Shown in pieces: positions 9,169-17,852 of a DNA stretch of 64,000 nt. Within the stretch, counting starts at the first letter, position 1; the number at the start of each line of letters is the position of its first letter. The position numbers and the translations under genes were made by a program. Under the pieces are notes generated by a model. The model made no database searches, was not told the DNA's origin, and saw nothing but the letters and a program-made list of their open reading frames with translations. The stretch is taken from positions 62,001 through 126,000 of the forward strand of contig NZ_CP138335.1 of NCBI RefSeq assembly GCF_040256745.1, in the 5' to 3' direction. Source of the DNA: Scrofimicrobium sp. R131. GTDB taxonomy: Bacteria; Actinomycetota; Actinomycetes; Actinomycetales; Actinomycetaceae.

Positions 9169-10540
9169 CGTCGCCTCCCGCCGCTCCCGCCGACGCGGTC
9201 ACCGACTCAAAACTTGCGCCCAGGGGCGACACCTGGGTGACCAGCTGCTCATCCAACGTCACTTCGAACCGCGCGGGTTCCAGCTGGGCGGGAATATCCG
9301 TCGGCACGGCCGCTGTGATCAGCACCTGCTGCACCGGGGCAATCGACTGAACCAGGGCCAGGCGGCGCCGCTCGTCCAGTTCGGCGAAGACGTCATCCAG
9401 GATCAGGACCGGGGTATCCTCGTCCGCCGTCAGCAGGTCCATTTGGGCAAGGCGGAGCGACAGCACCACCGACCAGGTCTCCCCCTGGGAGGCGTAGCCT
9501 TTGACCGGCATGGTAGCGAGCTCGGCCTCAAAGTCATCCCGATGGGCGCCGACCAGGTTGACGGCTCGGCGGAGCTCCTCGGCCCGCCGGGCCCGCAGGG
9601 CCGCCAAATACCTTCCGGCAAGCTGCTCGATCGGCGCGGACAGGTCCGGGAAGTAGCCGTTGTCCACCAGTGGGATCGCCAGGTCGGTGCCGGTGTCCAG
9701 CCCGAGGCGGGCCTCCAGCTTCTCCAGGTGGGAGCGGTATTCCAGCTCCACCGGCTTGTCGTCCTCGGACACGTTCCGGTAGTGCCGCTTCAGCCCGGGC
9801 CGGAGGGAAGCAATCACGCTGAGTCGGTGGGCACTGACCTGGGCTGAGAGGCGCGCGAGGGCCTCATCCCAGCCGGCCAGGTAGTCGTCGGCCAGGCGCA
9901 GGTCCGCATGGGGGCCAAGCTGCTTCAAAACGGCGGCGCGCTGGCGCAGCACCTGTTCCAGGTCCCGGCGCAGGCCCGCATAAGCCGGCTTCAGCTGCAG
10001 CGAAATTTCGTCCAGGAAGCGGCGCCGGGCGCCCGGTTCTCCACGCAAAAGCTGGAGGTCTTCGGGGGCAAACATCACCGTTCGTAAACTGCCGAGCAAT
10101 TCCCGAGCCGGGACCGGACCCCGATTCAGGCGGGCCCGGTTAGCTTTCCCCTGCACGATTTCCAGCTCCAGCAGCCGGTCCTGGGAACCGTGGTGAACCC
10201 GCGCGCGAATGACCGCGGCCGTGGGCGGTTCCGGCGAGCCGGCCGCCGCGGCGGCGCTGGCCGAGCTGGCCGACTTGGACGACCTGGCCGCCCCGGGGTC
10301 CCGGCCCGCGTCCGGGTCGACCGGCGCCTCCGGCTCGGACTGAGCTAAGGGCCGGCGCACCAGCGCTCGGTCGGCGCTGACGCGGTGGGACGAGAAGGTC
10401 GACAGGTAGGCGACCGCTTCCACCAGGTTGGTCTTGCCGCGGCCGTTCCTCCCCAGGAAGACGACCGCCCCGGGTGGAAGCTGGAGGACCAGCTCCCGGT
10501 AGGAGCGATAGTCGTTCAGCGCCAAATCAGAGACGTACAT
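9161..10540 (-). CDS. recF: DNA replication and repair protein RecF
   Basis: 459 residues, longer than the usual 360-400. An SMC-like ABC ATPase that binds gapped DNA and helps load RecA. The N-terminus has the Walker A loop GRNGRGKTNLVEA (about 30-42), the signature motif lies near QGETWSVVLSLRLAQ, and Walker B is VLILDDVFAELD. Residues about 65-107 form an Ala/Ser/Pro/Glu-rich insert between conserved segments, which accounts for the extra length. The gene lies 31 nt after dnaN and overlaps dciA, so dnaN-recF-dciA form one unit. Confidence 0.97.
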   Translation of the reverse strand: MYVSDLALNDYRSYRELVLQLPPGAVVFLGRNGRGKTNLVEAVAYLSTFSSHRVSADRALVRRPLAQSEPEAPVDPDAGRDPGAARSSKSASSASAAAAAGSPEPPTAAVIRARVHHGSQDRLLELEIVQGKANRARLNRGPVPARELLGSLRTVMFAPEDLQLLRGEPGARRRFLDEISLQLKPAYAGLRRDLEQVLRQRAAVLKQLGPHADLRLADDYLAGWDEALARLSAQVSAHRLSVIASLRPGLKRHYRNVSEDDKPVELEYRSHLEKLEARLGLDTGTDLAIPLVDNGYFPDLSAPIEQLAGRYLAALRARRAEELRRAVNLVGAHRDDFEAELATMPVKGYASQGETWSVVLSLRLAQMDLLTADEDTPVLILDDVFAELDERRRLALVQSIAPVQQVLITAAVPTDIPAQLEPARFEVTLDEQLVTQVSPLGASFESVTASAGAAGGDGD

Positions 10541-10571
10541 TGCTTCGCCTCAGCGCAGGGTCAGGAGCCGG

Positions 10572-11708
10572 TCAGATTCCAAAGCGAATCGGCATGAGCA
10601 GGTACTTGAACCGCTCATCAATCGGCTCATTCGGTCCGGCCAGGCCGCACATGACCGCCGCCTTGGTCGGGTGGGTAAACCCGAACTGGACGTACTCCGT
10701 GTCGGTGATGGCCAGGCCTTCTTGCAGGAACTGGGGGTTGAACGCGGTTTGCAGGTCTTCAGCTGAGGCGGCCAGGCCCACGGCTTCCTGCGCCGAGGCA
10801 CTTTCGCCGTGGCCGGCCTCCAGGGTCAGGACCCCGTCGGCAAACGTCAGGCGAACCGAGGTCTTCCGTTCGGCCACCAGGGATACGCGGCGAACTGCCT
10901 CCAGCAACTCCTGCCGGTTGACCGTGTAGGTGAGCGGAGTTTCGTCCGGGAACAGCTTCATCACCGGCGGGTAATCCCCATCCATCAGCACCGAGGTCGC
11001 CTGGCGTCCCCCCGCGCTGAACCCGATCATCGAGTTCCGGGAGTTGTCCGACAGTTCGGACAGGGCCAGCTCCACCTCGCCGGCAGCTGCCATCGACTTG
11101 GCCACGTCGGCCAACACCTTTGACTTCACCAGGAGCTCAGCCTGCAATGACGGGTCTTTCGGCTCCCATTCCAAAGTGCGCATAGCCAGGCGATAACGGT
11201 CGGTCGCCAGCAGCGTGATCTGCGGGCCGGAGATAACCAGCTTGAGGCCGGTCAGCAGGGGCAGGGCTTCTTCCCGCGAGGCCGCGACCGAGACCTGTTG
11301 CAAGGCCCGCGCCAACTCGGCCGAGTCTACCTTTCCCTGGACGGGAGGCATCTGCGGCAGGGTCGGGTAGTCCTCCAGGTTCATGGTCGAGAGACTGAAC
11401 TCAGAGTTGCCGCAGCGAATCTGCAAGTGATTGTCAGCCAACTCCATGATCACGTCACGGTTGGGAAGTGAGCGGCAAATCTCTGCTAACAGACGGCCGG
11501 AGACGAGGACTTCACCCGGGGTTTCCACCTCTGCCTCAACCTGCGACCGGGCTGACAACTCATAATCAAAAGAGGAAAGTTCCAGCACCCCATCGGCCGC
11601 GTGCAGTCGGACCCCGGCCAGAACTGCCACCGCCGGTCGCTGCGGGACTGCCCGAGCGCTCCACTGGACTGCTTCAGAGAGAGTATCGCGGCCAACTTTG
11701 AACCTCAC
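10572..11708 (-). CDS. dnaN: DNA polymerase III beta sliding clamp
   Basis: 378 residues from the GTG at 11708, which follows AGGAGG by 6 nt; a longer reading from 11774 lacks such a site. It shows the three-fold repeated clamp fold: VRFKVGRDTLSEAVQWSARA at the start, LLTGLKLVISGPQITLLATDRYRLAMR in domain 2, and a C-terminal YLLMPIRFGI like the MPMRL ending of the family. It forms a ring on DNA that tethers the replicative polymerase. It is the first gene of the dnaN-recF-dciA unit, with the presumed oriC upstream. Confidence 0.98.
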   Translation of the reverse strand: MRFKVGRDTLSEAVQWSARAVPQRPAVAVLAGVRLHAADGVLELSSFDYELSARSQVEAEVETPGEVLVSGRLLAEICRSLPNRDVIMELADNHLQIRCGNSEFSLSTMNLEDYPTLPQMPPVQGKVDSAELARALQQVSVAASREEALPLLTGLKLVISGPQITLLATDRYRLAMRTLEWEPKDPSLQAELLVKSKVLADVAKSMAAAGEVELALSELSDNSRNSMIGFSAGGRQATSVLMDGDYPPVMKLFPDETPLTYTVNRQELLEAVRRVSLVAERKTSVRLTFADGVLTLEAGHGESASAQEAVGLAASAEDLQTAFNPQFLQEGLAITDTEYVQFGFTHPTKAAVMCGLAGPNEPIDERFKYLLMPIRFGI

Positions 11709-12244
11709 TGGTCCTCCTCTTTTCAAACACTTTCGACGGTGGAACCGCTCGGATGAACGACCCAGCACCGACAATCAACCTACTTCAGTCTAGCCGCTCA
11801 TAGCACCCAACGAAGCCTGATGGTTACCCTGGGGAAAACCCAAACTTGTGAGCAGCGAGCCAAGCGGCACAGGGGGCGCGGAGCGTTTGCGGGCTGTCCA
11901 CAAAGTTCTGTAATTACAAGTTTGGTCGTAGTAGTAGGGGCTGGGGAAACTGTGAATTAAGGGACTCTTCCGCGCCGGCATGCCAATCGCGCCTGTTGAT
12001 GGAAGTGGGCAGATCCTGTGGAGTCAGCCGCAAAGCTGTGAACGCGCAAAGTCGAGTGCCGAGCCATCCCCAGCTTTAAGCCGCTCGTCAACAGCAAATC
12101 ACAAGTTTTTGTCATTTCGTCCCCAGCGCCCACCCCGCTTGGCGCGGCGACAACGAAAAAGAGGGGTTGAACCTGTGGACAGGACCGAAAACTTGTAGTT
12201 TCAAAACAGGTTCGGCGGCCACTACCTCCGGGCGCCGATCCTGC
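11709..12244. other. Candidate oriC: dnaN-dnaA intergenic region with DnaA-box-like sites
   Basis: 536 bases without a gene, in the position of oriC in Mycobacterium and Streptomyces. Two copies of CTGTCCACA, a one-mismatch relative of the actinobacterial DnaA box TTGTCCACA, occur at 11894-11902 (plus) and 12174-12182 (minus). A local AT-rich patch lies near 11908-11925 (GTTCTGTAATTACAAGTTTG). Four copies of AAACTTGTRR are spread across it (reported separately). The number of good DnaA boxes is low for an actinobacterial oriC, so part of the origin may lie on the other side of dnaA. Confidence 0.65.
11842..12198. repeat. Four dispersed copies of AAACTTGTRR in the dnaN-dnaA gap
   Basis: Copies at 11842-11851 (plus, AAACTTGTGA), 11914-11923 (minus, AAACTTGTAA), 12099-12108 (minus, AAACTTGTGA) and 12189-12198 (plus, AAACTTGTAG). 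The two outer copies face one way and the two inner ones the other. I recognise no protein for this motif; it does not match the standard DnaA box. Confidence 0.6.
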
Positions 12245-13723
12245 CTACCGCTCGCGCGCCTTCTGTTTGATTCGGCTGGTCAGCTCCGTCACGTGGTTGT
12301 AGACCTCGCGCCGCTCCGCCATCTGGGCCGTGATTTTCCGATTGGCGTGCATCACCGTGGTGTGATCGCGCCCGCCGAACGCCTCGCCGATTTTGGGCAG
12401 GGACAGGTCGGTCAGTTCGCGGCACAGGTACATGGCGATTTGGCGCGCATTGACTGTCTTTTGGGTGCGCTCCGCGCTAGAGAGCTGCTCCATTGTCACG
12501 TCAAAATAGGAGGCGGTCTGGCCCATGATCAGCGCCGGCGTGATCTGCCCGTCGTCGGCATCCATGATCAGATCTTTCAGCACCGTGGTCGCCAGGTTCA
12601 GGTCCACCTGCTCCTTGGTCAAGTTGGCGTAGGCGGTGACGCGTAGCAATGCACCCTCCAACTCGCGAATGTTTGAGGAGATCCGGGTGGCAATGTATTC
12701 GAGAACTTCCGGGGCCACCTCGATGTTCTCGGCGGCAGCCTTTTTGCGCAGGATGGCGATTCGGGTCTCCAGGTCCGGCGGCTGAACGTCGGTGATCAGG
12801 CCCCACTCGAAGCGCGAACGGAGCCGATCCTCGAAGTCAGAGAGCATCTTTGGGGGCAGGTCGGAGGTAATCACCACCTGCTTGTTGGCGTTATGGAGGG
12901 CATTAAACGTATGGAAGAACTCTTCCATCGTCCCCTCTTTGTTCTGCAGGAACTGGATGTCGTCGATCAGCAAAATGTCGATCTCGCGGTAGCGGCGTTT
13001 GAATTCTTCGTTCTTGCCGATCCGGATCGCGTTAATGAAGTCGTTGGTGAACTCTTCGGAGTTGACGTAGCGGACCCGCAGGTGCGGGTACAACGCCAGA
13101 GCGTAGTGACCGATGGCGTGGAGCAGGTGGGTTTTCCCCAGCCCCGACCCGCCGTAAATGAAGAGGGGGTTGAAAGAGTTGGCCGGCGACTCCGCCACCG
13201 CCGAGGCGGCCGCCTGGGCGAATCGGTTGGAGGGGCCGATCACGAAGGTGTCGAAGACGTAGCGCGGGTTGAGTCGGGTGGAAGAGACCGAGTCGATCGC
13301 CATCTGCGGGGCCACGCTGGGGAGCGGAACCGTGTTGTGCGAGGGTGGGGCGGGCATAATCCACTGCTCCGCTTCGGCCGGTGCCGGGGTCTGAGGATTG
13401 GGTGAGGCGCCCGCCGGTTGGTTCGGTCCGGAGGACGAGGTGGCTGCGAGCGCTTCCTCGCCCAGGGAGGGATCAATGGTGAAGGCCAGTTGAACCTGAC
13501 GGCCGAGCTCGGCAGCCAGCGCGTCGATTATGGGTTGGTAGATTCGATTCTCAATGAAGTCGCGGGTGAAGTCGTTCGGAACTGCCACCAGGATGGTCCC
13601 ATCCAGATCACCCTTGGCTTTGGCCATGCGCAGCACCGGAGCGTGACCGAGCTTGACGTTGTAGTCGACGATGACCTGCTCCATCGCCTTAGTCCAAGCT
13701 TGGTGAAGCAAATCCTCTGACAT
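12245..13723 (-). CDS. dnaA: Chromosomal replication initiator protein DnaA
   Basis: 492 residues from the ATG at 13723, chosen because MSEDLLHQAWTKAMEQV is the normal start of domain I; the reading frame continues upstream without family similarity. Domain II is a short Pro/Ala-rich linker (about 95-150). Domain III has Walker A GGSGLGKTHLLHAIG, Walker B ILLIDDIQFLQNKE and the sensor/arginine-finger region LRSRFEWGL. Domain IV ends with the DNA-binding signature FGGRDHTTVMHANRKI. DnaA binds DnaA boxes and melts oriC. DnaA-box-like sites flank the gene on both sides, consistent with autoregulation. Confidence 0.99.
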   Translation of the reverse strand: MSEDLLHQAWTKAMEQVIVDYNVKLGHAPVLRMAKAKGDLDGTILVAVPNDFTRDFIENRIYQPIIDALAAELGRQVQLAFTIDPSLGEEALAATSSSGPNQPAGASPNPQTPAPAEAEQWIMPAPPSHNTVPLPSVAPQMAIDSVSSTRLNPRYVFDTFVIGPSNRFAQAAASAVAESPANSFNPLFIYGGSGLGKTHLLHAIGHYALALYPHLRVRYVNSEEFTNDFINAIRIGKNEEFKRRYREIDILLIDDIQFLQNKEGTMEEFFHTFNALHNANKQVVITSDLPPKMLSDFEDRLRSRFEWGLITDVQPPDLETRIAILRKKAAAENIEVAPEVLEYIATRISSNIRELEGALLRVTAYANLTKEQVDLNLATTVLKDLIMDADDGQITPALIMGQTASYFDVTMEQLSSAERTQKTVNARQIAMYLCRELTDLSLPKIGEAFGGRDHTTVMHANRKITAQMAERREVYNHVTELTSRIKQKARER

Positions 13724-14206
13724 TGTTGGACGATCCCATTCCCCTGATTGATGTCTACGTCGGCGCGAAGGGCGTGAAGTTAACCACGCCGAGGCAGCGC
13801 TGCTACCCAGATAGTCTACATAGTTATCAACCGCGTTCCACAGGTTGTGGGAAAACCTGTGGATACGCACGGATGTAGTTACATCGGTGTAATTCCAAGC
13901 TTTAAGGCGTGGTGGCAACCAAAGACAGCCGGAGTTACCCACGGGGTGAGGACAACTCTGTGGAAACAGAGGTGGTCCAATCCACGAAGTTATCCCCAAC
14001 TGTGCACTAAAATCGGTTGACCCCGAGATGACGACAGTCCGGGCGGGGGTGATTGACCGAGGGGGACCCGGTTGGGTAGCCTTTTCAGGCACGTGTGAGC
14101 AGGGTTTTGTCTGCATTTTTGACAGGACCTGACCCGCACCCAGGACGCGGCGAGTTTGATCAACGTCAACTCGGCGATCGGACCCCGCCAATTGAGGAGT
14201 AGTACC
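13724..14206. promoter_or_regulatory. dnaA-rpmH divergent intergenic region with a cluster of DnaA-box-like sites
   Basis: 483 bases holding the divergent promoters of dnaA and rpmH. DnaA-box-like sites: 13859-13867 (minus, GTATCCACA), 13846-13854 (minus, TTTCCCACA), 13990-13998 (plus, TTATCCCCA), and weaker ones near 13832 (GTTCCACA) and 13959 (minus, GTTTCCACA). The stretch TAGTCTACATAGTTATCAA (13813-13831) is locally AT-rich. A TTGACA hexamer occurs near 14119 on the plus strand, but no good -10 follows at 16-18 nt. The cluster could be a dnaA autoregulatory region or part of a bipartite origin. Confidence 0.6.
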
Positions 14207-14344
14207 GTGACTAAGCGTACGTATCAACCGAATAACCGTCGGCGCCACAAGGTGCACGGCTTCCGCCTGCGGATGCGCACCCGCTCGGGCCGCGCAGTGC
14301 TGGCCAACCGGCGCCGCAAGGGCCGTTCGCGCCTAGCCGTCTGA
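14207..14344 (+). CDS. rpmH: 50S ribosomal protein L34
   Basis: 45 residues from the GTG at 14207, with GAGGAG upstream. The sequence is the canonical L34: [19 protein letters not shown] followed by [10 protein letters not shown] and a basic tail. It is the first gene of the rpmH-rnpA-yidD-yidC-khpB-rsmG series pointing away from the origin, divergent from dnaA. Confidence 0.99.
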   Translation: MTKRTYQPNNRRRHKVHGFRLRMRTRSGRAVLANRRRKGRSRLAV

Positions 14345-14353
14345 GACGAACCG

Positions 14354-14767
14354 GTGCTGCCGCGCCAAAACCGACTGGTCGAGTCCGCCGCTTTCAAGCG
14401 GGCACTTCGAGTCGGGGCTCGAGGCGGTAATCGTTTCCTAGCGGCCACGATCGCCGTACCACCAGTGGGTACGGCGATTTGTCATCCCCAGAAAGGTGAG
14501 GCGGAAACTTCGGTTCGTGTTGGGCTGATCGTGGCTAAGCGCGAGGTTCCCACCGCCGTTGCTCGGAACCGGCTCAAGCGGCAACTCCGCCACCTGATGC
14601 GACCCCGCCTCGGCAACTTTGACCCCGGAACCGATATCGTGCTGCGAGTGTTCGGTCGCTGCCAGGGGCTGAGCAGTACCGAATTGGCACTTCACCTCGA
14701 CAAGGCGCTGGCGCAGGCGCAACGGAAGCTGTTGGGCCCCCAGGCGATGGTGAAAGGTCGGCCATGA
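14354..14767 (+). CDS. rnpA: Ribonuclease P protein component
   Basis: 137 residues, GTG start 9 nt after rpmH. It begins [20 protein letters not shown] and carries the RNR signature in [13 protein letters not shown] around residue 76, which binds the RNase P RNA. The insert between residues 35 and 52 is loosely conserved. The protein assists the catalytic RNA in maturing tRNA 5' ends. The stop overlaps the yidD ATG by 4 nt. Confidence 0.97.
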   Translation: MLPRQNRLVESAAFKRALRVGARGGNRFLAATIAVPPVGTAICHPQKGEAETSVRVGLIVAKREVPTAVARNRLKRQLRHLMRPRLGNFDPGTDIVLRVFGRCQGLSSTELALHLDKALAQAQRKLLGPQAMVKGRP

Positions 14768-15066
14768 TCAACCCGGTGTCGGCGGCGCTGCAGTGGTTGG
14801 TTCGCGGCTATCAGAAGTTCATCTCCCCCGCCCTGGGTCCAAGGTGTCGGTACTACCCGAGCTGCTCCAACTACATGCTCGAGGCACTGCGGGTACACGG
14901 GGCGATCAAGGGTTTGCTGCTGGGCACCTGGCGGGTGCTCCGGTGCAACCCCTGGTCGCTGGGCGGGGTCGATCATGTCCCCGAAAAGGGCAAGTGGAAA
15001 GCCCCGGAGTGGATCCCCCCAGACGACTGGGTCGGCCACGATCTGCCCGATCAAAAGGACAGGTAA
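14764..15066 (+). CDS. yidD: Membrane protein insertion efficiency factor YidD
   Basis: 100 residues. It shows the diagnostic YidD core: [20 protein letters not shown], then [11 protein letters not shown] with its cysteines, and [15 protein letters not shown]. YidD is a small amphipathic membrane-associated protein that helps YidC-dependent insertion. ATGA overlap with rnpA; yidC follows after 141 nt. Confidence 0.97.
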   Translation: MINPVSAALQWLVRGYQKFISPALGPRCRYYPSCSNYMLEALRVHGAIKGLLLGTWRVLRCNPWSLGGVDHVPEKGKWKAPEWIPPDDWVGHDLPDQKDR

Positions 15067-15207
15067 AACGAGGCTAACGCCATGATTCGGGCCCGGGTGT
15101 GGCTCCGCTAGACTGGCTAAGATAAGAGAGGCGATTTTCGCCTCAGACTGCTGGAGTTTCTCGGTTCCGGAAGGGGCCGGTGGTAGAAGTTCGGTTAGGA
15201 GTCCTGA

Positions 15208-16566
15208 GTGGACACTTGGTTACATTGGATTATCGTTGCGTTTGCTTGGATCTGGGTTAAGATCCACGACGTGGTGGTGGCGCTGGGCCTCGGCTTTGGT
15301 GGCGGGGCTGGCTGGATCATCTCGATCGTTATCCTCACCCTCCTGGTGCGCGCGGCAATCATCCCGCTGTACTTGAAGCAGATCAAGTCCCAGCGGGGAA
15401 TGCAGGCCATCCAGCCGGAGATCCAGAAGCTACAGGCGAAGTACAAGGGTAAGACCGACCAGGCATCGCGTCAGCGCCAAAGTGAAGAGTTGATGGCGCT
15501 GTACAAGAAGAACGGCACGTCGCCGTACTCTTCCTGTCTGCCGCTCCTGGTACAGATGCCCGTGCTGTTTGCTCTCTACCGCGTTATTTTCGCCGTCCAG
15601 CAACTCAATGCCGGTACCTACGTTTACGACAACCTTGGCCCTTTGACCAAGGAGGTGGCGGCTGAGATCGCCAACTCCAAGTTCCTGGGGATCGGCCTGT
15701 TCGAGAGCCTAAACTCCACTCCGGGCGCGCTGAAGATTGTCTTTGTGGTCCTGATCGGTCTGATGGTCCTGTTCCAGTTCCTGACCATGCGGATGTCGAT
15801 GACGAAGAACATGCCGCCCGCGCAGGATCCGAACAACCCCATGGTTCGCTCGCAAAAGACCATGATGTACATGATGCCGGCCATGTTCATCTTCATGGGC
15901 TTCATCTTCCAGATGGCCCTGCTGATCTACATGATCACCACCACGATTTTCTCCTGGGTGCAGCAGGTTTGGGTCATCAAGGCCCTACCGACCCCGGGTT
16001 CTCCCGCTTACGACGAGCTGATTGCCAAGCGCGAAAAGAAGTACCAGCAGTGGGGTCAGCCCTACTTTGAAGGTTACGACCGCGAGCTAGAGCAGCTGAC
16101 CCAGTCGGCCGGAACTGATTCGGAAGCAGCCTCTGACCTGGCCGTAAAGACTCTGGCCGAGGCGAAGAAGCGCGCCAAGGGCGAGAAGGTTGACGTCGAC
16201 TTCCCAGAAGAGTGGTCGACCGAAGAGCAACTCAGCGTGTTGCGTGGTCTGGCTTTTGACGACTGGAAGGCGCTGCCCGATGAAACCTGGCTGCGCGAAC
16301 TGAAGAAGACCAAGGCCTCTGCGGCCGATGCCAAGACCCGGAAGCAGCCGAAGAAGCTCTCGCGTGAACAGCGGATGCGTCGCGCCCAGCTGGAGGCGGC
16401 CGACGCCGATGCTCAGGCCAAGTACGAGGAGCGGCAGGCTCGAAAGGAGCAGCAGAAGGCGGCCAAGGCCGGCACGACGCTGACTCCGGAAGAGGTTGAG
16501 CGTCGCCGGCAAGAACGTCGCGCGGCTGAACGCAAGCAGCGCAAGCAGGGCAAGAAGAAGAAGTAG
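15208..16566 (+). CDS. yidC: Membrane protein insertase YidC/Oxa1
   Basis: 452 residues. The Gram-positive/actinobacterial type without a large periplasmic domain. Membrane helices occur near residues 8-26 and 35-55 and in the region about 95-260 (SCLPLLVQMPVLFALYRVIF; IVFVVLIGLMVLFQFLTMRM; a helix with FIFMGFIFQMALLIYMITTT). A positively charged residue in the first conserved helix segment (LVRAAIIPLYLKQI) is the usual hydrophilic-groove Arg. The last 190 residues are soluble and very basic (ending KQRKQGKKKK), suited to ribosome contact. GTG start; upstream gap of 141 nt may hold a promoter. Confidence 0.96.
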   Translation: MDTWLHWIIVAFAWIWVKIHDVVVALGLGFGGGAGWIISIVILTLLVRAAIIPLYLKQIKSQRGMQAIQPEIQKLQAKYKGKTDQASRQRQSEELMALYKKNGTSPYSSCLPLLVQMPVLFALYRVIFAVQQLNAGTYVYDNLGPLTKEVAAEIANSKFLGIGLFESLNSTPGALKIVFVVLIGLMVLFQFLTMRMSMTKNMPPAQDPNNPMVRSQKTMMYMMPAMFIFMGFIFQMALLIYMITTTIFSWVQQVWVIKALPTPGSPAYDELIAKREKKYQQWGQPYFEGYDRELEQLTQSAGTDSEAASDLAVKTLAEAKKRAKGEKVDVDFPEEWSTEEQLSVLRGLAFDDWKALPDETWLRELKKTKASAADAKTRKQPKKLSREQRMRRAQLEAADADAQAKYEERQARKEQQKAAKAGTTLTPEEVERRRQERRAAERKQRKQGKKKK

Positions 16567-16593
16567 CGGATTCTCAAGACGAAGGTTGGTTGA

Positions 16594-17115
16594 ATGATGA
16601 GCGAAGATTCGCGGAGTGACGAAATCAAGCGCCTGGAGGAAGAGGGCGAACTGGCTGCCGACTATCTTGAGGAGCTGCTAGATATCGCCGATTTTGATGG
16701 CGATATTGAGATTGACGTGGAGAACGGCCGCGCCGCGGTCGCGATCGTGTCCGAAGGTGATGACAGCGATCTGTTGCGCCTGGTGGGCGATGATGCTTCG
16801 GTCCTGGACGCGCTGCAGGAGCTGACCCGGCTGGCCGTGCAGGCCCAGACCGGCGAACGTTCCCGGCTGATGCTGGATGTGGCCAACTATCGCACGAACC
16901 GTCGCTCGGAGTTGCGGGTGATTACGGAGGAAGCGATCACCCAGGTCAAGGTCAAGGGCGAGCCGGTGGAGCTGGAGCCGATGAACCCGTTCGAGCGGAA
17001 GGTGTGCCACGACGTGATCGCGGCGGCCGGCCTGATCTCGGAATCTGAAGGGGTGGAGCCCAACCGGCGGGTTGTTATTCACCCGAACCCGGCTCAGGCG
17101 GAAGAGACCGAGTAG
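16594..17115 (+). CDS. khpB: RNA-binding protein KhpB/Jag (KH and R3H domains)
   Basis: 173 residues. The first 25 are an acidic extension, followed by a KH-like region (DYLEELLDIADFDGDIEIDVENG; DASVLDALQELTRLAV) and a C-terminal R3H region with MNPFERKVCHDVI and EGVEPNRRVVIHP. KhpB partners KhpA in RNA binding and is tied to cell elongation in other Gram-positives. It lies 27 nt after yidC, the standard position, and 5 nt before rsmG. Confidence 0.95.
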   Translation: MMSEDSRSDEIKRLEEEGELAADYLEELLDIADFDGDIEIDVENGRAAVAIVSEGDDSDLLRLVGDDASVLDALQELTRLAVQAQTGERSRLMLDVANYRTNRRSELRVITEEAITQVKVKGEPVELEPMNPFERKVCHDVIAAAGLISESEGVEPNRRVVIHPNPAQAEETE

Positions 17116-17120
17116 GTTCC

Positions 17121-17762
17121 ATGGGTGAGGATCCTCGGGTGGAACAACCGAACGAGCTGGTCAAGGGCCTGTTCGGCACGGCCTATTATCCGGTTGAGGA
17201 GTTTGCCCGGAAGCTGGCTGAAGAGGGTGAGCTGCGCGGCCTGATCGGGCCCAGGGAACTCGATCGGCTCTGGTCCCGGCACATCGTCAATTGCCAGGCG
17301 TTGGTTCCGTTTCTGCCGAAACGAGGCTCAGTTATTGATGTCGGTTCCGGCGCCGGTCTGCCGGGAATTGTGATTGCCGCCACACGGCCAGATCTGGATG
17401 TGTACCTGGTCGAAACGATGGAGCGACGGTGCCAGTGGCTGGCCGAAGTGGTTGAGGATCTGGGCCTAGAAAACGTTCAGATCGTCAACGCTCGGGCCGA
17501 GGAGCTCGGCCGGTCCCTCCGGGCAGACGCGGTGACCGCGCGGGCTGTTGCCAGCCTGGACAAGCTGATCCGACTGACCTCTAAGCTGATTGCGCCCAAA
17601 GGTAAGCTGCTGGCCTTGAAGGGACGGCGGGCGCAAGAAGAGGTGGACAAGGCGGCCAAGGAGCTGAAGCGTTACCACCTGTCGGCTCAGGTTCACGAGG
17701 TGGTGTCGGTGATGGACGGGGAGAGCACCTTCGTTGTGGAGTGTGTTCGGCAGGCCACCTAA
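17121..17762 (+). CDS. rsmG: 16S rRNA (guanine527-N7)-methyltransferase RsmG
   Basis: 213 residues. The SAM-binding motif is VIDVGSGAGLPGIVIAATRP (about 70-89). A conserved RELDRLWSRHIVNC segment precedes it, and the late conserved KGRRAQEEVD follows. The enzyme methylates G527 of 16S rRNA. The gene is the usual last member of the yidC-khpB-rsmG series before parAB. Confidence 0.97.
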   Translation: MGEDPRVEQPNELVKGLFGTAYYPVEEFARKLAEEGELRGLIGPRELDRLWSRHIVNCQALVPFLPKRGSVIDVGSGAGLPGIVIAATRPDLDVYLVETMERRCQWLAEVVEDLGLENVQIVNARAEELGRSLRADAVTARAVASLDKLIRLTSKLIAPKGKLLALKGRRAQEEVDKAAKELKRYHLSAQVHEVVSVMDGESTFVVECVRQAT

Positions 17763-17852
17763 GCTCATTGCAGCGGTGCCTGTGGACAGCCCGGATGGCA
17801 CCGGGACCTGTCGGGGTTGCGGCTACACTTGGGATAGTTGAAAGGTGGTCTT

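Noticed and set aside
8705-9847. A long plus-strand frame opposite recF/dciA (380 codons)
   Set aside because: It is the antisense of well-supported dciA and recF, with high-GC codon-position bias of the minus strand; no start signal or protein family.
13724-14257. Upstream extension of dnaA by 178 codons
   Set aside because: The extension has no similarity to DnaA domain I and crosses the DnaA-box-rich intergenic region and rpmH; the ATG at 13723 begins the canonical MSEDLLHQAW.
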